Made by a program: the position numbers and the translations under genes | In this document: one piece after another, positions 25,938 through 35,181 of the stretch | How the letters are laid out: every line of letters starts with the position of its first letter | Numbering within the stretch: the stretch's first letter is position 1 | The notes under the pieces: generated by a model | What the model saw: the letters and a program-made list of their open reading frames with translations, nothing else | What the model was told of the DNA's origin: nothing | Database searches by the model: none | Origin: Vespa crabro | Lineage: Eukaryota > Arthropoda > Insecta > Hymenoptera > Vespidae | Assembly: GCF_910589235.1 (NCBI RefSeq) | Contig: NC_060971.1 | Location: 62,001 to 126,000 of the forward strand | DNA: 64,000 nt | Direction of reading: 5' to 3'

Positions 25938-28202
25938 AGTAAAAATAATAATAATAACGATAATAACGATAATAACAATAATAATAGGAATAAATGTAAA
26001 GATAATTCCGATAATAAGCATAACAATAATATTCATAATAATAACAACACTAATAATAGTAATAACGATAACAAAGATAATGACTACTATAATAATAATA
26101 ATAATAATAGCAATAATAAATATAATAACAATAATAATAATAACAATAATAACAAAAATAAGACAAATTATCATAATTATTATAAACATTATATCGATAA
26201 CAACGATAATAACGATAATATCAATATTAATAATAACGATAATGACGACAATAATAATACTAATAATAACGATTATAACCTTAATAACGCTATTAATAGT
26301 AATCTTAATAAGGTTAATAAAGTTATTATAAACAATAACGATAATCGCAAAAATAACGATAATGACGAAAATAGAAATAATAATAATAACGATAATAAGG
26401 ATAATAACGAAAAGAACGATATTAACGATAATAACGATAATAATAATAGTAATAATTACAATAATAATCATAAGAATAATTACTATAATATATATAATAA
26501 TAATAAGAATATTTACAATCATAACGAAAATAAAGATAATTACGTTACAACGACAATTATAATAATATAATAACGATGTTAAGGATAATATCGAAAATAA
26601 TAATAACGATAAGAAAGATATAAATTATAACAATAAGAACGAAAATAACGATAATAACGATAATAACGAAAATAACATATAATAATAATTATGACAGTAT
26701 CAATAGTAATAATAACAATAATAACGATAATGACGATTATAAAAATAGTATTAATAACGATATTTAGGATAATAACGATAATAACGATAATCATATTAAT
26801 AATGAAAACAAATTAACAGTACTAACGATAATAACGATATCAACGATAATAATTGTAGTAATAACAACAAAAATAACGTTACTAACGATAATATCGGTAT
26901 TAACGATACTAATAAAAAAGATAATAATGATATTATCGATAATAATAATAACAATGTTAACGATAATATCGATAATAATAATAATAAAAACAATAATAAG
27001 GACAATAACGATAATAATGATAGTAACTATAATATCGATAATTTTAATAACAATATTAACGTTAATATTGAAAATAATAATAAAAATAATAACGATAATA
27101 ACGATAATAACGATTATAATAATAACGATGGTAACTATAATAGTAATAATAATAATAAAAAAAATAACGATAAGAATAATAATAAGAATAAAGTTACCAG
27201 CGATATTAACGATAATAACGATAATTAAAAAAACAAAAATAACGATAATAAGGATAATATCGAATATAATAATAACAATAAAATCGATTATAGCGATATT
27301 AATAATAACAATAATAACAATAATAACGATATTAACGACAAGAAAAATAATATTAAGTACGATAATATCGGTAATATAGAGGATAAAGATAATAAAGATA
27401 ATAACACAATAATAGAAATACTAAAACAATATAACGACAATAACCATAATAATAATAATAACAATAACAACGTTAATAATAGTAGTTAGTAATAACAATA
27501 ATAACGATGATAACTATATTAACGGTAACAAGTGTAACGATAATAACGTTAATTTTGATAATAATATTAGCAAAATTAACGATAATAACGATAAAAGTAA
27601 TAATAGAAATAATAACGATTATATAGATAATAACGATAATAGTAATAAAGAAAATAACGACAATAGTAAAAATAATAATAACGAAAATAACGATAATAAC
27701 AACAATAATTTTAATAATAATAATAATAATAATACTAATAATAACGATAATATCGATAATAACGATAATAACCTTAATAATTTTAGTAATAATAACAATA
27801 ATAACGACAATACTGTTAATAACGATAACAATAATAACGATAATAACGTTAATTTCGATAATAATAATAATAATATTAATAATAATGATAAGAACGACAA
27901 TAGTAATAATTGTAACGATAATAACGATAATAACGATAATAAAAATCATAATAATGAAGACAATAACGATATTAACGATAATAACGATATTAATTATCAT
28001 AACGATAATAATAATAATAATATTAACAATAATAACCATAATAACTATAGTAATAAGAACAATAATAACGATAGTAACGATAATAATTATAATAATAATA
28101 ACAGTAATAACGATACCAACTATAATAACGATAATAATATATATAATAATAACAAAAATAAGGATTATAACTATGTTAACGTTAATAATAATAACAATAA
28201 CA
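22631..28202 (-). repeat. TTATTATCG satellite block 4 (unit on - strand)
   Basis: About 5.6 kb of gene-free satellite, read on + as CGATAATAA. It mirrors 47700-52735 in order, including the distinctive stretch starting near 22972, whose Asn-rich translation matches the - strand translation ending at 52378. It includes a spurious 498-codon frame (22972-24468). Confidence 0.95.
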
Positions 28203-29139
28203 ACATGTCTCCGAGCTCATGCTCCACGGTAAATCGTTCTGCGCTCCACCGTGCACATATGAAGAACGTGTGGTGGGCGTCGTCTACGGTTGAGTCGCCA
28301 TAGTTGCATTTAACGTCTACAACCTTCCTCATTGTTGCGAGGTAGGAGCAGAACAGACCATGCCCTGTTAAAAATAGGGGGATGTAGAAGTCGACCTCCC
28401 CCGCCTCCCGGTTTAGCCAGCTGTCCAGCCGACTGACGAGTCGGGCCGTCCATCTGCCCCTAGGCTCCCGTTCCCGTCTGCTTTGCCAGGCCTCGATGCT
28501 GGTATACCTGGCGAGCCATGATGCCTCCTCCTTACCCAAAGCGGACCTTTTCTGGTGGACGAATTGTCTCTCCTGGGCTAGTAGAACGATCGGCATTACT
28601 CCCGCGCCCACTAGCACCGCGGGCTCAGAGACCGTGCGGTAGGAGCAAGCGATACGGAGAGCGCCACTACTCTGTACCGCGGCTATGCTTTTGCGACAAT
28701 TCTCTTTTCGCAGGGCCTCCGCACATACTTCTGCGCCGTACTGCATCCTGGATTCGGTGGCACGCATCAGCATTCGCCTAGTGCACGGCCGGAGGTCGTT
28801 GACATTTGGCTGTCTAGCAATAGCCAACTTCATTTTGGCATGGAGGGATTTTGCTTGCGCGAGTTTCTCACTCTCTCCATCTTGTGGTGTCCCATTCGCA
28901 GGCTGGATAGGTGACGTCAGGACGCAGAACCGCGTAATATCAACGGTCCTGGCAATCAACTGCCACTCCTTCAAGCGTTTTTCCTCATATCTTACTCTTC
29001 CTAGCGCCATGGCCAGGTCGCCAAACTGTGGTGCTCTTCCCGATGCAATATTCAGAGCTGGGGTCAGATTGCCTACCCCAAGTTCCTGTCAGTTGTTTGA
29101 TGACAACGGCGGATGGCCTGCCCTAACACCACCTGGCAC
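28203..29139 (-). pseudogene. Fused ORF1 N-term/ORF2 C-term, left copy
   Basis: The frame is equivalent to the open one at 46012-47052 but has a TGA where the partner has a Cys codon (SSNN-stop-QELGVG). It is open again from the ATG at 29010 (MALGRVRYEE). It shows the ORF1-like EEKRLKEWQL segment, the fusion point, then the R1-like ORF2 tail: SYRTVSEPAVLVGAGVMPI, the Arg-rich RREREPRGRW block, FLTGHG, and a Cys/His cluster of the C-x13-H/H-x4-C kind in CNYGDSTVDDAHHTFFICARW-type sequence (split here for brevity). It runs into satellite after ELGDM, giving a poly-Leu tail. The function of the C-terminal Cys/His region in R1-like ORF2 is nucleic-acid binding near the target; that is family knowledge. 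Confidence 0.85.
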
Positions 29140-29422
29140 CGCCGTAGCGTGGGTGTCCCTCCAACGCCCGGTTTAAACTTTTTCTCTACTATCCATCATA
29201 ATAAATATAAATATTGTGAGGCAAGCTCCCCAAAGGCAAAGAAAGGAATGGAAGGATGCTTGAGAGTGAGAGAAAGAATAGAAAATAATATAAAACAAGA
29301 ACAAAGGTATAGAATAGCCATACAAGAACATTCACAAGCAATTCGCACAGTCCCTTTTAGTTGCCTCCTACGACAAGCAGAGACTACTGAGGGAGTATTA
29401 TACTTCACCGCACGCAGAGGGC
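29140..29422 (-). promoter_or_regulatory. 5' leader of internally deleted R1-like element (left)
   Basis: Reading on the - strand from 29422, it carries AAGTATAATACTCCC and GTCGTAGGAGGC-AAC, matching the hairpin region of the other R1-like leaders. The second stem has one changed base compared with CGAC in the copy at 14210. The edge with satellite at 29422 corresponds exactly to 45729 in the partner. Confidence 0.65.
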
Positions 29423-30075
29423 ATAATAATAACGCTAATAACGATAATAATAGTAATGATAATAACGGAAAGAATAATAAAAATAATAACGATAATAACG
29501 ATAATAATAATAATAATAATAATAATAAAATAATAACGAGAAAAGCAATAATAATAATAATAATAATACGATAATAACGATAATATCTATACTAATAACA
29601 AAAATAATATCGAAAATATCGATAATAACGATAATAATAAAATAATAACGATATTAACGATAATAACGATAGTAATAATAATTATAATATCGAAAATAAT
29701 GATAATAACGATGACAACGATAATAATAATAACAATAATAACGATAATAATAATAATAATAGTAATAATAATAATGATAATAACGATAATACCGTTAATA
29801 ACGATAATAACGATAACAACGTTAAAAACGATAAAAATAATATTAATAATTTCCAAAATAAGGATAATAACGATAACAACGATAATAATAATAACAATAG
29901 TACGATAATAATTATAATAATGAGAGTACTAACAATAACGATAACAATAATAACGATAATAACGATAATATTGATAATAACGATAATAACGATAATAATG
30001 ATAATAATTATAACAATAATAAGAATAATAATAGAAGCAATAATAAAGATAATAGCAATAATAATAATAATAATG

Positions 30076-30159
<84 letters not shown>

Positions 30160-30319
30160 TTAAGTACGATAGTAACGATAATAATAGTAGTAATAATTAC
30201 AGTAATGACAATAATAACTAGAATAACGATAATAACGAAAACAATAATAACAATTAAAAGGACGATGATAATAAAAATAATAACGATTATAACGATAATA
30301 TCGATTATAATAATAATAA
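29423..30319 (-). repeat. TTATTATCG satellite block 5 (unit on - strand)
   Basis: Gene-free satellite between the R1-like derivative and the LTR element. 29423-29820 mirrors 45335-45728. 29830-30020 resembles 58060-58270 in direct orientation, sharing AATATTATTAATATCC-type and GTACGATAATAAT phrases. 30150-30319 mirrors 4630-4785. Confidence 0.93.
30076..30158 (-). repeat. pure (TTA)n microsatellite, 83 bp
   Basis: An uninterrupted TAA/ATA run on the + strand. It lies exactly at the point where the inverted match between 4630-4785 and the LTR flank breaks down, so slippage or recombination here may mark the edge of that duplication. Confidence 0.92.
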
Positions 30320-30622
30320 TATAATATCTTAATTTTTTTATTTTAACTCGTTTTAATTAGGGTGAAGTGACAAACGGAAATATGTTTCTCTGTGAATAAA
30401 GAAACGACAATCCACGATTTTTGTTCACTCTGTTAAATTTTATATTTTATTCTCGTACTACATCTCTCGTCTACGTTCTATTTCTTACTGCCAGTTTCTC
30501 TCCCCAAATCTTAACGGCTCGCTTTGTAGGTAACAAAAGAATTTGTAGATAACAAAAACAAAGGAAGAGCGGGCCATGAGACGCGTGACAAATCAACCTG
30601 GAGAAAGTATACTTTCATTACA
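30320..30622 (-). repeat. 3' LTR of right element
   Basis: 303 bp, starting TGTAATG (30622 downwards) and ending ATTATA at 30320. It follows the polypurine tract. Confidence 0.92.
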
Positions 30623-30632
30623 TCTCCCCCCC
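30623..30632 (-). other. polypurine tract of right LTR element
   Basis: G7-AGA on the - strand directly before the 3' LTR. It is one G shorter than the left copy's tract. Confidence 0.82.
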
Positions 30633-30676
30633 GCCCGGATAAAGTATCAACAATTTTTAATCCTCTTCTCCATCCT

Positions 30677-31135
30677 ATGTAATCGGAAGTAGGTTTGTTA
30701 TGTGGAAGAATCCGGTTTCTTGTTTCTGTTTCCCTGTTTTTATTTCGTATATAGACTCTGAAATTTTTTTATTATTTGGAAAGGGCCAATTCTCAATTCG
30801 TATAATTTCTATCTATTCAACCTATTGCCATCTTCTATATACACCAAATCTCCTGTGTTAAATTGGTGATGCTTTCTATTCTTATTAAATATTCTTTTGT
30901 TATATTCATGTGATCTTTTTGTTCTTTCTAGGGCTAGTTCTTTATCTCTTATCCAATTTTCTTTATCATTTTTTCTTTTTTTTATCTCTTCGGGTAGAAT
31001 GCTGGTGATTGTGCCATCTAATAAATATTTAGGCGTGAAGCTGGTTACTGTATGCTCTGTTTCATTGTATTTATCCAAACATTCTCTAGCGATCGTTGTC
31101 CAAGCTCTTTTTTTCCTTTCTCGTTTATTCTGCAT
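30677..31135 (-). pseudogene. pol: pol fragment: integrase C-terminal region, broken
   Basis: The frame matches 3841-4273 of the left copy: RAWTTIARECLDKYNETEH, a basic linker and GDLVYIEDGNRLNR. It then meets TAG at 30809-30811 and further small changes in the ELRIGP tail, which remains recognisable but frame-disturbed. The upstream A7 frameshift (T7 at 31108-31114 on +) is shared with the left copy. Confidence 0.83.
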
Positions 31136-31773
31136 CTTATTTTGTTTACTAATGTCTGATTCAGTCTCTCGTTCAGACCGTGGGAAAAGGGCGCATTGAC
31201 AGCCGTAAAAAACAGTTTCGTATCCTTTTTTATGAGAAATTCCCTAAATTCTTTTGAGTTTATTCCCGGGTATTGATCTGCGAGTATCACTCCTATTATG
31301 TCGGTTTCTAGTATTCCACTTATCAGCTTGATGAAATCCGTTGCACTCTGGGTTTTTGATGTTCTCATGATCGCGTAACTTGTAAAATGATCCACCAGTA
31401 GATGAAGGTATGTTTTTGTTGATCTTTGTCCTCCGAAGCATCCGATGGTATCTATTGACATGATTTCGAACGGTTGCGTTGCCGGTCCTAGTTGTGACAT
31501 TCGTCCATATTTTCCTTGCCCCCTGGATATGTTCTTAATGCATATTTCGCAGTTTTGGCAAACTTTTTTTATATTTGCCGTTATTCCTTTAGCTGTGTAG
31601 TAAGGAGATATCCTGCTTATCATTTGTTTGATGCCTATATGACACCATTCAGAATGTATTTCTTTAATTAATTTTAAGCTTAGTTCTGTAGATAAGACTA
31701 TTTTTTCTTTGTTTCTAATTTTTTTATAGAATATCCCGTCTTTTTCTATTAGTTTTGATTTGGTCTTTTGCAA
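31045..31773 (-). pseudogene. pol: pol fragment: integrase zinc and catalytic core (right)
   Basis: The partner of 3174-3902, with about 8 differences in 242 residues by eye. It keeps the His-x4-His pair in HSEWCHIG, CQNC, Asp in MSIDTIG, Asp in LADQYPG and Glu in GLNERLNQ with D-35-E spacing. The frame overshoots after the A7 run and ends at 31045 out of frame. An in-frame TAA separates it from RNase H, as in the left copy. Confidence 0.9.
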
Positions 31774-31797
31774 TGTTATATTTTCTTTTTGATCTGT

Positions 31798-32262
31798 TTA
31801 TATTTCTTTTATTTTTATTAGGGTGATTATTCTTAGTATTTCTTCCGTATTTTCGGATGATTCCAGTACTGGATTTCTGCTTAGACTATCTGCTTCAGCG
31901 TTATCTTTTCCCGGAATATATTTTATTTGAAAGTCATATTGAGATAAATAATATGTTAATTCTCCAAGTTCTTCATCTGTTCTAGCTTTTATATTCATAC
32001 CTTCTAATGGTTTATGGTCTGTGAATATCGTGAATTTTCTTCCGATCAACCAATGTTGCCAATATTTTACCACTTCCTTGATTGCCAGGCATTCTAAATA
32101 AATTGCCTTTTTTCTCTTTTCTGAATCATTTAACTTTTTCGAAAAGTATGCTACTGGCTTTTCTTTACCATCACTCTGTACTTGCTTAAATATCGCACCA
32201 ATGTCTTCCAGTGATGCATCCGTGTAAATGCTTATTGGTAAATTCCTGTCAAATATTTGCAA
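31798..32262 (-). pseudogene. pol: pol fragment: RNase H (right)
   Basis: A Ty3/gypsy RNase H with TDAS, ECLA and TDHKPL acidic positions and the PGKDNAEADSLSR end. Unlike the left copy it has no stop in the middle (KYWQHW is intact). Just upstream, near 32245-32290, there is a small tandem duplication of the TTTGACAGGAA area that breaks the link to RT. It ends at the TAA shared with the left copy. Confidence 0.9.
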
Positions 32263-32356
32263 ATATTTCCTGTCAAAAATTTGGTTGAGAGCATAGTAGA
32301 TTTTTTATACCTTTGAAGGATTTCTCTCACACCTCAGACCATATGAACTTTTCATT

Positions 32357-33270
32357 TTATCTTAACAGTCTATGTAATGGGTTTAGTTGTATTGAGCTTT
32401 TCGGTATGTATTCGTGATAAAAGTTTATTTTTCCAAGAAGTTGTCTAATGTTCTTTTGAGTTTTTGGAGTAGGAAAATTTCGTATTGAAATTAGATTATC
32501 CTTTACTGGTCTTACTGTATTGTGCTCTATTATGTGTCCGAGATATTTCACTGATTCTGTTGCAAATGTACATTTTTTAAATTTTAGTCTGAAACCTTCG
32601 TTTACTATTGCCTTCATTATTCCTTCTATGTGTTCTATGTGTTCTTCAAATGATACTGAAAAAATTAATATGTCGTCTATGTAATTCTCTGAAAAATCTT
32701 TCAATTTGTGCTTTCTTAGAATATTCGATACTATTCTCTGGAAAATGGCTGGTGATGTTTTTAGTCCGAACGGTAGTCATGTCCATTGGAAGTGTCCCTC
32801 TTGTGTAACGAATCCAGTTTTTTGTCTATCTTCAATACGTAATGGAATTGACCAGAAAGCGGAATTTATATCTTATGTGGTGAAGTATTTACAGTTTCTT
32901 GCTTTTAATATTAAATCTTCTATTAATGGAAATGGTTGAGCTTGTGGTGTAACTATCTTGTTTAATTCACGAAAATCTATACACAATCGTGATCGTTGTT
33001 TTCATCTTTCTTGAATGCCAGAGTTACTGGTGCTGCAAACGGACTATAAGATTCTTCGATCAGTTTATTTTCTAATAGTTTTGCTACTTGATTTTCTATC
33101 TCTTTTTTATCTTCTACAGTGCACCTATATGGTCTCTTACTGCAGTATTTATCAACCAGTAAGTCTATTCGCGCTTCGTAGTCCGAAACGGTGCCTACAT
33201 CATATTTGTTTTTTGCAAATATAAAATTATATTTTTCTATTAGTTTTTTTTTGTATTATCCAAGTGATTC
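32357..33270 (-). pseudogene. pol: pol fragment: reverse transcriptase (right), many breaks
   Basis: The palm and thumb from 32704 to 32357 are open and contain YIDDILIFS. Upstream, pieces in shifting frames show LCIDFRELNKIVTPQ and QPFPLIEDL (fingers, 32935-33000) and NSAFWSIPL (motif A area). They also show GFVTQEGHFQW and LPFGLKTSPA, the latter preceded by a stop where the left copy has Cys. The frame meets TAA again after LHRLLR (near 32355). All core RT motifs can be found, but several stops and shifts make it non-functional. The 32813-34820 span is what the left copy has lost. Confidence 0.85.
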
Positions 33271-33275
33271 AGATC

Positions 33276-33718
33276 TCATCTAAATTCGTCCTCATTCACA
33301 TGTTCTTTAAAGTTTATTTTAACTTCTTTTATTTCTTTCTTTGTATCCAATGTACTTATATTTTCATTTGTTTGTGTTTCTCTCTTTCGAGATATTTGTA
33401 GATTTTCATTTTGGGTTAGTTTGAATTTCTTTATCATATCCAACCCAATAATAAAATCTTCAAAATCATTTCTTTCTACGATAAATACGTCAACGTATTC
33501 TTCTTTATCGAAAATTTTTATTTTAATGGTTACTAAACCTTTTGTTTGTATCACACCATTGACCGTTTTTAAAAATATTTTATTTTTATCTTTTATCCCT
33601 TTTTCTTTTTTTTTATTTTAACTAGTTTCGAATTTATTAGAGAGACTTGGGAACCTGGCTCATATGTTCCGTTTACTTCTAACATCTCTACTAATATCTT
33701 TACTTTGATCAATGGTAT
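33276..33718 (-). pseudogene. Aspartic protease remnant
   Basis: Between gag and RT on the - strand lies a retropepsin-like segment. It has VNGTYEPGSQVSLI at the place of the D-T/S-G active-site loop, and downstream the frame ending FEDFIIGLDMIKKFKL, resembling the conserved IIGxD motif of these proteases. The expected catalytic Asp is Glu here (E-P-G-S). An A-rich run near 33600-33620 shifts the frame between the two halves. In an active element it would cut Gag-Pol. The family is inferred from position and motif shape. Confidence 0.72.
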
Positions 33719-33720
33719 GG

Positions 33721-34779
33721 TTATTTGTTCTTTTGTTCCTTGCATTGGTCTACATTTATCATCGAGTTGCTTTTGTTTATTCTGGTTTCTTTTCTAAACC
33801 AACAGGCGTCCTCTGAGTGATATCTAATACCTTTGTTTAGTTTTTCACAGTTCTTACATGGTCTTTTCTTTTCAAATTTCTTGTTGTTATCTTGTCTTTC
33901 CTCTTTCTTCTTTTTAAAATTGTTCTTACTTACCAGATTTTCACATTTCTTTATCTCCTGTAATAGTTCTGTCGAATTTTGACACTTTTCTCTGTCTATC
34001 TTATTTCTTATAAATTCTGGTAGTCCTGCTGCTATAAGCATTATCAGGGTCATCGTCCCTATATTGTTGTCCATACCGAGTAGTAGTTTTTCCTTCTTCA
34101 TAGCGTACTCCATCAGTGAACCTTCCTTATATCTGTAGGATGTAGCGTATATACCTGTATTCCATCCCTTGTCTGCAAATGATTTCAAGAACTTTTGTTT
34201 CCATTCGTTCCAACTAGCCTCCATTGTTAAGGCTGTTAATGTTGCTGAGTGCCAATCCACATATGCTCTGTCAAGGAATAATCTTAGGGTTTCGATTTTT
34301 GTGTTATCTCTATTAATTTTGAATCTTTGACACCCTTTTTCAAATGTCTCCAACCATTGTTCTGCATTTGAATGTTTGCACACAAATTTTTCGATCATAA
34401 ATTGTCCCAATATACTCTTTATATCTATTTGGCGTTCTTTTTCCTGTGCGGGTTCTACTATGTCTTTCTCTACTACTTCGTCTAGGTATAGATCATTGAA
34501 TATTACGTTTCCATTTTCGTCGAAATACGTACATTCCATTGCCTGTGTGCATTTAATCCATATTTTTTTCTCCTGGCCTCTTTGATTGAGGCTTTGTTTC
34601 ATTCTCTTATAACTTTCCGTTTTTATTAGTGCGCTGTGATTACTTACCAATTTCTCGTTTTCCGGCAATATGTATTTTTCTTTATCCTCAGTTGCGATAG
34701 AAGTTACAGCAATCACGTTTGTTTTTCTGTCGTTTAGTGTTGCCACACATTTAAACGCAAACCGCACTTTTCTTTGCAT
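33721..34779 (-). CDS. gag: Gag polyprotein of LTR element (open frame)
   Basis: An uninterrupted frame of about 352 codons from ATG at 34779 to the stop at 33721. The N-terminal 120 residues are not recognisable. Residues about 140-290 look like a retrotransposon capsid, with the WLETFEKGCQRFKI helix, a WHSATLTALTMEASWNEWK segment and YRYKEGSLMEYAMKKE. A Lys-rich linker leads to one zinc knuckle, CKNC...H...C with C-x2-C-x9-H-x4-C spacing, near residue 320. It would form the particle that packages RNA. It is the only intact frame in the element. It has no counterpart in the left copy, where it is deleted. The ATG lies only 23 bp from the end of the 5' LTR. Confidence 0.82.
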   Translation of the reverse strand: MQRKVRFAFKCVATLNDRKTNVIAVTSIATEDKEKYILPENEKLVSNHSALIKTESYKRMKQSLNQRGQEKKIWIKCTQAMECTYFDENGNVIFNDLYLDEVVEKDIVEPAQEKERQIDIKSILGQFMIEKFVCKHSNAEQWLETFEKGCQRFKINRDNTKIETLRLFLDRAYVDWHSATLTALTMEASWNEWKQKFLKSFADKGWNTGIYATSYRYKEGSLMEYAMKKEKLLLGMDNNIGTMTLIMLIAAGLPEFIRNKIDREKCQNSTELLQEIKKCENLVSKNNFKKKKEERQDNNKKFEKKRPCKNCEKLNKGIRYHSEDACWFRKETRINKSNSMINVDQCKEQKNK

Positions 34780-34801
34780 TATAAACAAAGAATTATCGTT
34801 T

Positions 34802-35104
34802 TATAATATCTTAATTTATTTATTTTAACTCGTTTTAATTAGGGTGAAGTGACAAACGGAAATATGTTTCTCTGTGAACAAAGAAACGACAATTCACGTT
34901 TATTGTTCACTCTGTTAAATTTTATATTTTATTCTAGTACTACATCTCTCGTCTACGTTCTATTTCTTACTGCCAGTTTCTCTCCCCAAATCTTAACGGC
35001 TCGCTTTGTAGGTAACAAAAGAATTTGTAGATAACAAAAACAAAGGAAGAGCGGGCCATGAGACGCGTGACAAATCTACCTGGGGAAAGTAAACTATCTT
35101 TACA
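34802..35104 (-). repeat. 5' LTR of right element
   Basis: 303 bp, starting TGTAAAG at 35104 and ending ATTATA at 34802. It directly abuts 22 bp of spacer before the gag ATG. I see no TGG-starting primer-binding site in that spacer. Confidence 0.92.
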
Positions 35105-35137
35105 ATAATAATAAAGATAATTACGATATTAACGACA

Positions 35138-35181
<44 letters not shown>

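Larger units (their letters stand above)
28203..29422 (-). mobile_element. R1-clade derivative, internally deleted (left copy)
   Basis: This element has a 5' leader (29140-29422), then about 110 codons of ORF1 N-terminal type joined directly to the C-terminal part of ORF2. Knuckles, endonuclease and RT are all absent. The join lies between ARQPNVN, an ORF1 phrase also in the 14161 element, and DLRPCTRR, which is ORF2 C-terminal. The same join is in the copy at 45729-47341. The left copy is cut at 28203 inside the ORF2 end, where satellite resumes; the right copy continues about 390 bp further. It is related to, but a different family from, the 14161/57450 element, with similar but clearly diverged leader and ORF1 start. 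Confidence 0.9.
30320..35104 (-). mobile_element. Ty3/gypsy-type LTR retrotransposon, near full-length copy
   Basis: A 4785-bp element on the - strand: 5' LTR 34802-35104, gag 33721-34779, protease 33276-33718, RT about 32357-33270, RNase H 31798-32262, integrase 30677-31773, polypurine tract 30623-30632, 3' LTR 30320-30622. No envelope frame is present. Both LTRs are 303 bp, start TGTAA and end ATTATA. I count about 11 differences between them, so it is not a recent insertion. RT contains several stops; the TAA after RNase H and the A7 frameshift in integrase are shared with the deleted copy at 1867-4629. It is inactive. Satellite on both sides matches the left copy's flanks. Confidence 0.94.

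Noticed and set aside
30310..35115. Target-site duplication of the LTR element
   Set aside because: Both flanks are AATAA-type satellite, so a 4-5 bp match is expected by chance.
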